Shown piece after piece: positions 1 to 9,927 of a stretch of DNA of 64,000 bases. The stretch is taken from positions 154,369 to 218,368 of the forward strand of contig MTND01000027.1 of the NCBI GenBank assembly GCA_002010305.1. Reading direction: 5' to 3'. This DNA comes from Archaeoglobi archaeon JdFR-42 (lineage in GTDB: Archaea > Halobacteriota > Archaeoglobi > Archaeoglobales > JdFR-42). A program made the translations under genes and the position numbers. The notes beneath the pieces were generated by a model, which saw nothing but the letters and a program-made list of their open reading frames with translations, had not been told where the DNA came from and ran no database searches. Each line of letters opens with the position of its first letter. The stretch's first letter is position 1.

Positions 1-1
1 G

Positions 2-1111
2 GCTGCAACTCTTGCGGATGTGGCCATAGCAAATTATCCTTTCACTACTATAGAACCTAATGTGGGTATTGCCCATGTGAAGACAGAATGTGTATGTAGA
101 CAACTTGATGTTGAATGCGAAAGATGTATAGAGGGGTGGAGATTCATACCAGTTGAATTAATCGATGTGGCTGGACTTGTTCCAGACGCCCACAAAGGTC
201 GTGGTCTTGGAAACGAATTTCTTGATACTCTGAGACAGGCTGAGGCCATCATTCATGTGGTTGATGCATCTGGCTCAACTGATCCAGATGGAAATGAGGT
301 GGGGATCGGTACTCATGATCCTCTGAATGATATCGAATTTTTGAAAAAAGAGCTCACAATGTGGATATATGGCTTGCTAAAAAAACACTGGGAGAGAATA
401 ACCAGAAGGATCCAGCTAGAAAAGGCTTTACCCCATAGACTTATCTCTGAACAACTGTTAGGTGCCGGAATTTCAGAATATCATGCAAAATCTGCCCTAA
501 TGGCCATACATAAGGACATATCAAAGTATACTGACGAAGATCTCCGTGAACTCTCTCAAGTTCTGATGGAGACCAGTAGAAAGATTGTGGTGGCTGCAAA
601 TAAGGCAGACATAGCTCCCAGAGATAACATCAATAGGCTTCTAGATCTTGGAGACCACGTAGTTGCTACATCCGGAGTCTTTGAATATGCTCTAAGAATG
701 GCTGCAAAAAATGGGTTTATATCATATATCCCAGGAGAGAAAGATTTTAAAATACTTAAAAAACTGAATGATAGGCAAGCTGAAGTTCTTGACAAAATAA
801 AAATATTTCTTGATGAATTTGGCTCTACAGGAGTTCAGAAAGTTATCAATAAAGTAGTTTTCGAAGAACTGAGTTATATAGTTGTATATCCAGTAGAAGA
901 CGAAAATAAATACACAGATTCAAATGGTCAAGTCCTCCCAGATGCATTTCTGCTGAAAGAGGGGGCAACTCCCAGAGACCTAGCAGCTAAAGTTCATACA
1001 GATCTGGAAAAACATTTTTTGTATGCTGTAGATGCAAAAACCAGGATGAGAGTATCAGAGGACTATCACCTCCAGCATAATGATGTAATAAAAATAGTGG
1101 CTACCGTCTGA
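2..1111 (+). CDS. YchF/OBG-type GTPase with C-terminal TGS domain (5' truncated by window edge)
   Basis: Frame is open to the window start (AATLADVAIANYPFTTIEPNVG); G3 motif DVAGLVPDAHKGRGLG; NKAD motif; C-terminal TGS-like segment. Confidence 0.9.
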   Translation, partial: AATLADVAIANYPFTTIEPNVGIAHVKTECVCRQLDVECERCIEGWRFIPVELIDVAGLVPDAHKGRGLGNEFLDTLRQAEAIIHVVDASGSTDPDGNEVGIGTHDPLNDIEFLKKELTMWIYGLLKKHWERITRRIQLEKALPHRLISEQLLGAGISEYHAKSALMAIHKDISKYTDEDLRELSQVLMETSRKIVVAANKADIAPRDNINRLLDLGDHVVATSGVFEYALRMAAKNGFISYIPGEKDFKILKKLNDRQAEVLDKIKIFLDEFGSTGVQKVINKVVFEELSYIVVYPVEDENKYTDSNGQVLPDAFLLKEGATPRDLAAKVHTDLEKHFLYAVDAKTRMRVSEDYHLQHNDVIKIVATV

Positions 1112-1187
1112 ATGTATATCCGTTTCACGTCTATCTACTTCTACGCTAATCGCAATCCTTTCATATGATGGTCGAAGACGTCAAACT

Positions 1188-1748
1188 ATGAGTTTAGAAG
1201 AATACATAAATGATCCAGAATTGGAAGAAGTAGTGAATTTTCACGGTCATTTATGCTTTGGACTGGCTCTAGGCTTCAAAGTTGCTCATATTGCCAGAGA
1301 GGAGTTTCCAAGACCTGAAGACGAAGAGATCGTATGTATTGTGGAAAACAATTCTTGTGCTGTAGACGCAATTCAGTATATTATGGGTTGCACATTTGGA
1401 AAAGGGAATCTGGTTTTCAGAGATTACGGCAAACACGCTTACACCTTTATCAACCGGGTCAACAAACAAGCTATCAGAATATCACTGGCAGGTGATATAT
1501 CCAAGAAACTGAATGGGCTGAAAAAGAATGAAGTTATAGAGTACATCCTAAATAATCCCAAAGTGTTCCTTAAAATAGAAAGGTTCAAAGATTTTTCTGA
1601 CATCCCTCCTGAAGCAAGAATTCATACTTCAGTGGAGTGTGAGGAATGCAGAGAACCAGTGATGGAAACACGAGCACGGGTACTTGAAGGGAGAATCCTA
1701 TGCATACCATGTTTTAACAGACTCCTTAATACCCTTTTGAAAAAATAG
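1188..1748 (+). CDS. FmdE family protein with C-terminal zinc ribbon
   Basis: NFHGHLCFGLALGFKVA signature; C-terminal CEEC...CIPC. Confidence 0.85.
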   Translation: MSLEEYINDPELEEVVNFHGHLCFGLALGFKVAHIAREEFPRPEDEEIVCIVENNSCAVDAIQYIMGCTFGKGNLVFRDYGKHAYTFINRVNKQAIRISLAGDISKKLNGLKKNEVIEYILNNPKVFLKIERFKDFSDIPPEARIHTSVECEECREPVMETRARVLEGRILCIPCFNRLLNTLLKK

Positions 1749-1787
1749 AGAAAAGGTATTATTATATTGAGTCCGACGCCATAGCTG

Positions 1788-2618
1788 GTGTCGGTTATGA
1801 TCACATACAATGCTGTAGTAAATAAGATTGTAGAGCTTTTCCACAAGGCTGAGACTGAGCTTCCAGATGATGTGGTCAGAGCTATCGAAAAGGCTCTCGA
1901 AAGAGAGGAGAACGAGATGGCTCAACGCCAACTTGAAGCAATCTTAAGAAACATAGAAGTTGCGAAAACCAAAAAAATTCCGATTTGCCAAGATACAGGA
2001 ATTCCAATCATATTCCTTGAAATAGGGATGGATGTAACTCTAGATTTTGATCTCAAATCAGCTATTGAAGAGGGTGTTAAAAAGGCAACAGAACTCATAC
2101 CACTTAGACCAAATGCTGTCCATCCGCTAACTCGCGAAAATCCTGGGACTAACATAGGAGTGGGTATTCCCGATATCCATTGTGAATTTGTAGAAGGAGA
2201 CCATATACAAATTACAGTAGCACCCAAGGGGGCAGGTTCAGAAAATATGAGTCGATTGCGAATGTTCAATCCATCAGAAGCTGGTGAAATAAAGAAATTT
2301 GTAGTAGAAACGGTAAAAAACGCTATGGGAAAACCGTGTCCACCCACAATAGTTGGAGTTGGGATCGGTGGTAGCTTTGATAAATGTGCAAGACTTGCAA
2401 AAAAAGCAGCCTTCAAAGTTCTTGGAACGCCTTCAGAGTATGAGGCTGAACTTTTGGAAGCGATAAACTCTCTTGGCATTGGACCTATGGGGTTAGGTGG
2501 AAGAACAACTTCTCTTGCTGTAAATGTGGAAATGGCCTATTGTCATACAGCATCGTTGCCTGTTGCAGTTAATATCCAGTGCTGGGCCTCGAGACGAGCT
2601 TCAGGAGTTTTGAGGTGA
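1788..2618 (+). CDS. Fumarate hydratase class I, alpha subunit
   Basis: ICQDTGIPIIFLEIG and GVGIGGSFDKCARLAKKA motifs; followed by beta subunit. Confidence 0.93.
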   Translation: MSVMITYNAVVNKIVELFHKAETELPDDVVRAIEKALEREENEMAQRQLEAILRNIEVAKTKKIPICQDTGIPIIFLEIGMDVTLDFDLKSAIEEGVKKATELIPLRPNAVHPLTRENPGTNIGVGIPDIHCEFVEGDHIQITVAPKGAGSENMSRLRMFNPSEAGEIKKFVVETVKNAMGKPCPPTIVGVGIGGSFDKCARLAKKAAFKVLGTPSEYEAELLEAINSLGIGPMGLGGRTTSLAVNVEMAYCHTASLPVAVNIQCWASRRASGVLR

Positions 2619-2622
2619 TTAG

Positions 2623-3204
2623 ATGAAATATCAGTTTAATACCCCTCTTTCAAAGGAAGACATAATGGAATTGAATGTAGGAGATGAAGTATATCTCTCC
2701 GGGATAATTTATACTGCACGGGACAAAGCCCACATGAGAATTATGGAATATAGAAAAGAGAGTAAAAAGATTCCGTTTTCACTGGAAAACCAGGTAATTT
2801 ACCACTGCGGACCCCTCGTAAAAAAATTGGACAGTAAATGGAAAGTAGTAGCAGCAGGACCCACAACCAGTGCAAGGATGAACAGAGCCGCTGTTCCATT
2901 GTTACAGAACTTCGATGTGAGAGCACTTATTGGAAAAGGGGGAATGGATGGTAAAGTAACTGAAGCAATGCGAGAAAAATGTGTCTATCTAGCTTATACT
3001 GGAGGGTGTGCTGCCACTGCCGCCGAAACAATAACTTCAGTAAAGGACGTAATCTGGCTTGATCTGGGAGTGCCCGAAGCAGTATGGGTTCTTGAGGTGG
3101 AGAAGTTTGGCCCTCTACTGGTTGGTATTGATGCTCATGGGAACAGTATTTTCAGTAAAGTTGAGGAAGAAGTGAACAAACATTTTAGTGATATGTTTCC
3201 CTAG
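2623..3204 (+). CDS. Fumarate hydratase class I, beta subunit
   Basis: GDEVYLSGIIYTARDKAH, GPTTSARMN and GKGGM motifs; adjacent to alpha subunit. Confidence 0.93.
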   Translation: MKYQFNTPLSKEDIMELNVGDEVYLSGIIYTARDKAHMRIMEYRKESKKIPFSLENQVIYHCGPLVKKLDSKWKVVAAGPTTSARMNRAAVPLLQNFDVRALIGKGGMDGKVTEAMREKCVYLAYTGGCAATAAETITSVKDVIWLDLGVPEAVWVLEVEKFGPLLVGIDAHGNSIFSKVEEEVNKHFSDMFP

Positions 3205-3228
3205 TGACTCCTTAACTCTCCATATTTT

Positions 3229-3657
3229 TTATTCCGGATCTTTCAGGAAGTGTAGCTTTTTCTGCCTGGACACGCCAACCAGTTCAAATACATCGATGCT
3301 TTTTTCATACATCAAGTCTTCATCTATCTTGAAATTCCCTTTTTTGGTGGGTTTAAGATCCTCTACATCGATAAATCTCCATTCCTTATAATCCAGTCTG
3401 AATCCAACAAAAGGCATAGCCCCAAAACTCGCTGAAAACTCCTTAAGGGCGTTTACCTCATCGTCAGAGAGGTATATTGGAAACTCCTTCCTTCCTTTAA
3501 CTTCAATGGCCATGTATCTCCTGCCATTTCCTGCAATGATATCTGGCAAAGGTCTTTTTGTGGCAGCACCAGATGATGGCACGCGAATAGCTGGGCACTG
3601 AAGGTCCCATAACAGGTTGACCAGCTCCCTTTCGATCCTTGACCCTTTTTTCTTCAT
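3229..3657 (-). CDS. hjc: Holliday junction resolvase Hjc
   Basis: KGSRIERELVNLLWD...PLPDIIAGNGRRYMAIEVKGRK nuclease motif. Confidence 0.9.
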   Translation of the reverse strand: MKKKGSRIERELVNLLWDLQCPAIRVPSSGAATKRPLPDIIAGNGRRYMAIEVKGRKEFPIYLSDDEVNALKEFSASFGAMPFVGFRLDYKEWRFIDVEDLKPTKKGNFKIDEDLMYEKSIDVFELVGVSRQKKLHFLKDPE

Positions 3658-3709
3658 TCATTATTTTGAATGGGGTTACTTTAATATAGTCTTTCTCAAA
3701 TCATCCCTC

Positions 3710-4252
3710 ATGAACTTGGTGCAACAGTTGATATGCTGTGGTAAAGAGATGGTTCGATATTCCTTGGTGGCTGGAGCAAGTGGGAACATCAGTGCACATA
3801 GAGATCAAAAAATTATCATTACTCGAAAGGGAGCATTTTTAGGTTCTCTGTCACCAGAAGATTTCGTGAAGGTAGATTTTCATGGGAGCGATCCGAGAGC
3901 ATCCAGAGATCTAGTAATCCACCGAACGATATATGAGACAATTGACACCAAGTTCATACTTCACAGTCACGGCATTAAAACTATAGTTGTTTCTTTTTTG
4001 GTAGATACTTTCGAGCCAATTGACCTTGAAGGGAGATACGTTCTTGGGGCAGTTCCTGTAGTAGAAGGAGAATATGATGTAGAGCGTCTTTCTAAGAACA
4101 TTGCAGAAAAAATTTCAGAGAGTGAAGTCGTTGTAGTAAAAGGACATGGTGCCTACGCCTGTGGAGATGATCCCTTAGAGGCTCTTGCCAGATTGGTTAC
4201 TCTCGATCAGAGTTGTAAGATTTTTTATGATTATATGATTCTCACTAAATAG
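3710..4252 (+). CDS. Class II aldolase/adducin family protein (fuculose-phosphate aldolase-like)
   Basis: GASGNISAH...ITRKG; ILHSH; VVVKGHGAYACG; ATG at 3710 preferred over the ORF-track start at 3617. Confidence 0.85.
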   Translation: MNLVQQLICCGKEMVRYSLVAGASGNISAHRDQKIIITRKGAFLGSLSPEDFVKVDFHGSDPRASRDLVIHRTIYETIDTKFILHSHGIKTIVVSFLVDTFEPIDLEGRYVLGAVPVVEGEYDVERLSKNIAEKISESEVVVVKGHGAYACGDDPLEALARLVTLDQSCKIFYDYMILTK

Positions 4253-4322
4253 TGTCCAATTAATTAATTATTTTGTATTAAAATTCTTATATATTCGTTC
4301 ATAACAGAAACATTTATGTAGT

Positions 4323-4493
4323 ATGATTATTGTAGTAATAATGGTGGTAATAATAATGATGAAATGTTTTGGTACCCAAGCCTTTAAGATAGGAGATTAC
4401 AAATGTACACTATGTCCCATGTACACTGAATGCAAGAGAGTCTTTGGTACACCATCATCTAATATATGGGCAAGCTCTCCGGGTTTGAAATAA
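4323..4493 (+). CDS. Putative 56-aa four-cysteine microprotein (start may be the internal ATG/ATGATG before KCFG)
   Basis: Own translation MIIVVIMVVIIMMKCFGTQAFKIGDYKCTLCPMYTECKRVFGTPSSNIWASSPGLK*; CFG...C-x2-CP-x4-C pattern; below the ORF-track length cutoff. Confidence 0.55.
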   Translation: MIIVVIMVVIIMMKCFGTQAFKIGDYKCTLCPMYTECKRVFGTPSSNIWASSPGLK

Positions 4494-4785
4494 TGGAATA
4501 TAAAGCTATCCGCCAGTTGCAATAAAACTACTCTGTTAGATTTTGAGATTATCGGTAGATCCAACAATAGTTATAAGCCAAAACTAGCCTTACCGTTAGT
4601 CATATTTTGGGTCCAATGACTATATCCAATTTGCAAAAAAGATTGTTTCCAACGTTTTTGTTTCTGCTATCTTTGAGACTATGAGCGATTTTGTTCGAGG
4701 ACTTTTTAGTTTACGTATACCTTATCTGAAACATATGCTAGCATCAATGGGAATTGTACAAAAAAGAAGAGTCTCTACAAAAGAA

Positions 4786-6102
4786 TCAACTGGTATCTCT
4801 AAGATCAATAACTCGCTTGGCTTTTATACCATCTCTTGGAATCGTTCCTGGATCAACAATTCTGACTTTTGGAGTATATCCTGTAATGGCCTTTATTTCC
4901 TTAGTATAATGCCTTATAAGTTCCGTTTTTTCTTTATTCGAGAGTTTCTTAAGGGATTCCACTTCCACCGTCATCGTGTCCAGATACCCTTTCTTTTCAA
5001 CAATTATTCTATAATTGACTCCACTCTCCTGGTGTCTCATGAGAGCTTCTTCGATCTGACTGGGAAAGATATTGGTACCACTCACAATTATCATATCATC
5101 GGTTCTTCCTATAATCGTCGAATGCTTTATATGGGTCCTCCCACACTCACACTCTTTTGTATCATACAAGAAGGCCAAATCTCTAGTTCTGTATCTTAGA
5201 ATAGGCATCGACTCTTTAGTCAATGTGGATATTACAAGTTCCCCTTTCTCCTCCAGCTCAATTGGTTCACCTGTTTTTGGATCCACACACTCAACCAAGA
5301 AGTGATCTTCCCAGAGGTGAAGACCATCATGCTGGTCACAATCTGTTGAAACTCCGGGACCGCACATTTCGCTCAGTCCATATACGTTATGAGCATCCAT
5401 ATCCCATAAATCATTCATTTTCTTTCTCAACCCTTCAGTGAAGGTTTCTGCTCCAAATAATCCAGCTCTTACTTCGAGATCTTTTGAAGGATCTATTCCC
5501 ATCTCCATGGCTACTTTAGCCAGATGCAGTCCATAAGAGATAACACCAGACATGAAAGTGGTTCCATAATCCTTCATAAGAGTAATCTGACGGTTGGACT
5601 CTCCTCCACTACTTGGAACTATTAAGGCTCCTATTTTCCTCGCACCATAGTGAAATCCAAAGGCTCCAGTGAACAGCCCATAGGGTATTGGATTCTGAAA
5701 TATGTCCTTTTTCGATAAACCAGACATGGCTAGACAGCGGGCCATAACCTCGCCCCATACATCGATGTCGTTCAGAGTATATACTACCGTGGTGGGTTTT
5801 CCCGTAGTACCTGAAGAAGCATGAAGCTCCACTAGCTCTTCCATTGGAACCGCTAGAAGGCCAAAAGGATAGTTTTTCCTTAGATCCTCCTTTTCCATAA
5901 AAGGCAACTTTCTTACATCCTGAAGCGTTTTTATATCTTCAGGTTTAACACCCATTTCCTTCATCTTCCTGCGATAGTATGCTACATTCTCATATACTCG
6001 ATGGACGGTATTCTTTAACCTTTCAAGCTGAATGGCTTCGATTTTTTTTCTATCTAACGTCTCTATTTTTTCATTGAACATGTAATCCTTCACAATATTC
6101 AC
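4786..6102 (-). CDS. Phenylacetate-CoA ligase family (PaaK-like) adenylate-forming enzyme
   Basis: LHASSGTTGKPTTVVYT motif; YGLSEMCGPGVSTDC; C-terminal GRTDDMIIVSGTNIFPSQIEE. Confidence 0.92.
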   Translation of the reverse strand: MNIVKDYMFNEKIETLDRKKIEAIQLERLKNTVHRVYENVAYYRRKMKEMGVKPEDIKTLQDVRKLPFMEKEDLRKNYPFGLLAVPMEELVELHASSGTTGKPTTVVYTLNDIDVWGEVMARCLAMSGLSKKDIFQNPIPYGLFTGAFGFHYGARKIGALIVPSSGGESNRQITLMKDYGTTFMSGVISYGLHLAKVAMEMGIDPSKDLEVRAGLFGAETFTEGLRKKMNDLWDMDAHNVYGLSEMCGPGVSTDCDQHDGLHLWEDHFLVECVDPKTGEPIELEEKGELVISTLTKESMPILRYRTRDLAFLYDTKECECGRTHIKHSTIIGRTDDMIIVSGTNIFPSQIEEALMRHQESGVNYRIIVEKKGYLDTMTVEVESLKKLSNKEKTELIRHYTKEIKAITGYTPKVRIVDPGTIPRDGIKAKRVIDLRDTS

Positions 6103-6111
6103 CTCCAGTTA

Positions 6112-7734
6112 CTATCCGAATAGCATCCAGTTCGCCCTAGTAACAAGATTCTTAAAAGCATAAGCACATCGTTCAGGGGAGCTCAATACAGGAATCTTAT
6201 TATCCCGAAAAATTTTATGTATAACAGGTGTATCAACAACATAGGCCACAACAGGTTTTCCATATTTCCTGCTGGCATTTACAAAGGCCTCTGCAAACTC
6301 TCTGGAGTCGAGACCCACATTTATGGCAATCACACCCCCAATGTACTCCAGAGACATAACTATATCCACACATCTACTATAATTGGAAAAGGGGGTTGCT
6401 GGAGTCATATCTAGCGGATTTGATAGGGCGGCAATTGGTGATGCAACTTCCTTTAATTGTTTTTTAGCTTCAGAATCGAATTCCGGGACTTTCAGGCCGA
6501 GTTCCTCGCATAGGTCACTGACAGCTACACTTGGTCCACCGCTTATGGTTATGATCCCTACACTGTCACAGGAAGGGAGTGGTTGGGTGGACAAAACTTG
6601 AGCAGTGTCAAGCATTTCATCCATATTTTTAAACAACAAAACCCTGCTCTGCCTACATGCAGCCTCAAAGATCCTGAACTCTCCTGCCATAGAACCTGTA
6701 TGAGACCTTGCAGCTCTTGTTCCTGCACCTGTTCTCCCTATTTTGTAAACAAGAACAGGTTTTCTAGAAGAAATACTTCTAGCAGTATCAATGAATTTCC
6801 TTCCATCTTTCAACCCTTCCATCAAAAGCATGATCACATCAGTTTTTTCATCTGAACCAAGAAACTCCATCATTTCTACGAAATCTACATCTACCATGTT
6901 GCCTATACTTACAAACCGACTTAATTTTAATAGAGAATTTCGTACATAATGTAAAGCTATCCCTCCAAAGGCACCACTTTGAGAGATAAAAGCCACATTT
7001 CCTTCATCCATAGGAACTTCCCAGAAATAACTGGCATTAATTTTCGTATGGGTGTCAAGGATACCCATACAATTTGGTCCAATAATTCTGACCCCTGATT
7101 CCTTTGCAATCTCGTACATCTTTTCCTGAACAGCACGACTTTCCTGACTCTCAACCTCTCCAAATCCAGCTGATAGGATAACACAGGCTTTAACTCCTTT
7201 CGCAACACAGTCGTTCAGAGCAGGGAGAACGTATTTCCCAGGAATGGATATTATAGCAAGATCCACCTCCCCTTCTATTTCAAGGATACTCTGATACACT
7301 CTGTATCCCAGTATTTCCTTTTCCTTTGGATGTATCGGATACACCTGGCCATCAAAACCAGAATCGATGATATTCTTAAAAAGAACGTACCCCAACTTCT
7401 CTTTGTTTCCTGTTGCACCAAAGACTGCTATTGATCTGGGATTGAAAAAATAGGAAAGAGGATTTTCCAATATTCCTCCTCCCATGGGAAAGGATATGGC
7501 CACTTCGTCTCCATGAGCCAGAATATGGTCTCTCTTTACTTCCTTTCCATTCACCACAAAAATAGCTTCTCTATACCCTTCTCGTTCAATAGCGTTCCTG
7601 AACTCTCTGCCATATTTAGAAAAAAGAACCTGAAGTAGATCTTCCACTGTAGAACCCCTTTCAAGATTGATTCTCTCTTCTCTTTTTCCGGTTACCTGAG
7701 AAAAATAACCGAGAAACCTCACGAAGACTATCAA
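6112..7734 (-). CDS. Fusion: N-terminal MoaD/ThiS-like domain + acetyl-CoA synthetase (ADP-forming) alpha-subunit-like protein
   Basis: Residues ~1-87 ubiquitin-fold MoaD-like, ending AISFPMGGG; then SYFFNPRSIAVFGATGNKEKLGYVLFKNI Rossmann CoA-binding and RSHTGSMAG catalytic His region. Confidence 0.87.
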   Translation of the reverse strand: MIVFVRFLGYFSQVTGKREERINLERGSTVEDLLQVLFSKYGREFRNAIEREGYREAIFVVNGKEVKRDHILAHGDEVAISFPMGGGILENPLSYFFNPRSIAVFGATGNKEKLGYVLFKNIIDSGFDGQVYPIHPKEKEILGYRVYQSILEIEGEVDLAIISIPGKYVLPALNDCVAKGVKACVILSAGFGEVESQESRAVQEKMYEIAKESGVRIIGPNCMGILDTHTKINASYFWEVPMDEGNVAFISQSGAFGGIALHYVRNSLLKLSRFVSIGNMVDVDFVEMMEFLGSDEKTDVIMLLMEGLKDGRKFIDTARSISSRKPVLVYKIGRTGAGTRAARSHTGSMAGEFRIFEAACRQSRVLLFKNMDEMLDTAQVLSTQPLPSCDSVGIITISGGPSVAVSDLCEELGLKVPEFDSEAKKQLKEVASPIAALSNPLDMTPATPFSNYSRCVDIVMSLEYIGGVIAINVGLDSREFAEAFVNASRKYGKPVVAYVVDTPVIHKIFRDNKIPVLSSPERCAYAFKNLVTRANWMLFG

Positions 7735-7740
7735 CAGGTC

Positions 7741-7941
7741 TCACCTGCGAATAAAGGAAAATCTAAATCCTTTTCTGGCCTCCATCTCCTCTTTACTGAT
7801 TCCCAGACAGCGATTACAGAGGTTCTTTGACTTGTCAAAATGCAGATCACAGAAAGTTTTACGACACTTCCAGCATATGTTTACTCTGACATATGGCTGA
7901 GATAAATCGATCCTTTCCTTACAGGTCTTGCACAGAGGCAT
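7741..7941 (-). CDS. Small zinc-binding protein (66 aa)
   Basis: CKTC...CWKC...C..H...C.RC cysteine/histidine pattern; tightly packed between AOR and the ACD-alpha fusion. Confidence 0.75.
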   Translation of the reverse strand: MPLCKTCKERIDLSQPYVRVNICWKCRKTFCDLHFDKSKNLCNRCLGISKEEMEARKGFRFSFIRR

Positions 7942-9927
7942 TTATACCACCAGTCCTTCTTTTTCAAGAATCTTCAACACATCATGGAGTTCAAGATCCT
8001 CTAGAGTTTCCCGTTTTATCAACCCTGTTTCGGGGTCCCATCCTCTGATTTCATAATATCTGTCTATCATCTTGTTGAAGGTATCTCTGGTATATATTTC
8101 TCCTTTAGCTGGCCCACGAGGTACTTTATCCTTGAAAAATCTCTCTGGAAGAGTATCATCCTTTCTTCGAATTCCTCTTCGGATGTTAAATGCCCTCTCC
8201 ACATTAATAATTCGCTTTCCTATTCTGAGCAATTCTTCATAGCTGATGTTCCATCCAGTCACAGCCGAAATCCATTCATGATATTTCAGGGAATGCACTT
8301 CTCCCTTTAGCTTGAAGTACTTATGAATGAGTTCTGGTACTGGATATTGAGTATAATAACTTGCATGCATGAACCTGCAAGAACCTATGGAGTCTGTTAT
8401 TGCTCCCAGTTCTTCATGCCATGCGACCATCTCTGGTTTCCCTCCATATTTTCTCAGATCTACTGCTTCTGGATCTCCAAAGAGGTCTTTTCCTATTTCT
8501 GGTGGAAGTTTTATCATCTCAAACACAGGATGAGCTCGAAGATGGTCTGATCCTCTGCTCGCCACTGCATAGGCAAATCCAAATCCTTTGGCAGCCCTAG
8601 GATCACATGAAATGGAGTCCATTCCTTTAACATTGGAGGTGTAGTACATTGCTTTCTCAGATATGGCTTTCGCAGCAAGATAAGATCCAAGTCCCCCAAG
8701 TTCACCTATTTTACCCTCTCTATTGGCAATTTTGTGGATAGCTTCAACCATCGCATCGGCATTTCCAAATCTCAAATCAAGACCATCTAGAAACTCGTCA
8801 TCAATAATACCCTCTTCCCTCCATTCCATAAATGTAGCGATCATATTACCGCAAGACACGGCATCCATACCGTAATCATTGGCAATCATATTGGCGTGGA
8901 ATACTGCATCGAAATCGCCTACGCCACATTTACTACCAAAAGCCCCTATAGCCTCAAATTCAATATTGCCTCTTGTTCCCGCATATTTACCAGTTCGAAT
9001 AACACCATATCTCTTGCATCTGTTTGGGCATGACATACAGGCTCTTCCAGCAGGAATTGGCGACTCTTTGACAGAAAATCTATCTCTGAATTCTTCTCCA
9101 CTTATTTTGTCTGCATCTTCAAAGTAGGATTCTCTGAAATTTCTCGTGGGAAGCCATCCCTGAGCGTTGCCCCATCCAACACATACCGCAGTCCCAAGAA
9201 CAGAATGTTCCTGGGTCTTAAATCCAAAGTCGTTCATCAAAGCCAGCCAGCCATCTCTAGCAACCTCATAATATCTATCCGGATCTGCAACCTCTATAGA
9301 TCCCGTACCACTGACGCCAATGGCCTTAAGGTTTTTCGACGCCATTACCGTCCCCATTCCGGCTCTTCCAGCGGCATCCCAGTAATCAAAGATAACAGAG
9401 CCATATAACACACCATTTTCTGCTGCTCTGCCTACTGCAGCCACCTTCACATCGTCATGTCTCTCTTTAAGGACATCAGTGGTCTCAAAGACTCCACTTC
9501 CTTTCAGATCTGAGGCATCTCTCAACTCCACATGATCATCTTCTATCAGGAGATACACTGGTTTTTTAGATCTTCCCACCACCACGATGTTATCATAACC
9601 GGCGTATTTCAGCTCTGGAGCAAAATTGGTACCAGCATTGGAGTTTCCGAAAATACCTGTCAGCGGAGAGAGGGAAGTAACATCTACTCTTCCTGTAGTT
9701 AATCCCAGAAGACCATTAACAGGCCCTGTAGCAATCAAAAGCACATTATCCGGGCTCATTGGGTCAACATCGGGCCCAACGAGATCGAAGAGCAGTCTTC
9801 CATTGAGGCCACGTCCTCCAAGAAATCTTTTTACAAGATCCCTGTCCAGTGGTTCCTTTATAACTTTCCCTTTTGTCAAATCAACTTTCAGAGTTTGACC
9901 TGCATATCCATATAGTTTTTCCATCAT
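7942..9927 (-). CDS. Aldehyde:ferredoxin oxidoreductase (tungsten pterin enzyme)
   Basis: GRGLNGRLLFD, TGPVNGLLGLTTGR, GRAGMGTVMASKNLKAI, CxxCxxxC-type CMSCPNRC. Confidence 0.95.
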   Translation of the reverse strand: MMEKLYGYAGQTLKVDLTKGKVIKEPLDRDLVKRFLGGRGLNGRLLFDLVGPDVDPMSPDNVLLIATGPVNGLLGLTTGRVDVTSLSPLTGIFGNSNAGTNFAPELKYAGYDNIVVVGRSKKPVYLLIEDDHVELRDASDLKGSGVFETTDVLKERHDDVKVAAVGRAAENGVLYGSVIFDYWDAAGRAGMGTVMASKNLKAIGVSGTGSIEVADPDRYYEVARDGWLALMNDFGFKTQEHSVLGTAVCVGWGNAQGWLPTRNFRESYFEDADKISGEEFRDRFSVKESPIPAGRACMSCPNRCKRYGVIRTGKYAGTRGNIEFEAIGAFGSKCGVGDFDAVFHANMIANDYGMDAVSCGNMIATFMEWREEGIIDDEFLDGLDLRFGNADAMVEAIHKIANREGKIGELGGLGSYLAAKAISEKAMYYTSNVKGMDSISCDPRAAKGFGFAYAVASRGSDHLRAHPVFEMIKLPPEIGKDLFGDPEAVDLRKYGGKPEMVAWHEELGAITDSIGSCRFMHASYYTQYPVPELIHKYFKLKGEVHSLKYHEWISAVTGWNISYEELLRIGKRIINVERAFNIRRGIRRKDDTLPERFFKDKVPRGPAKGEIYTRDTFNKMIDRYYEIRGWDPETGLIKRETLEDLELHDVLKILEKEGLVV

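Noticed and set aside
1922-2479. 185-aa minus-strand ORF
   Set aside because: Antisense to the fumarase alpha gene; Ser/Pro-rich shadow translation with no recognisable family.
4681-5199. 172-aa plus-strand ORF overlapping the PaaK-like gene
   Set aside because: Mostly antisense to a strongly supported adenylate-forming enzyme; no family features.
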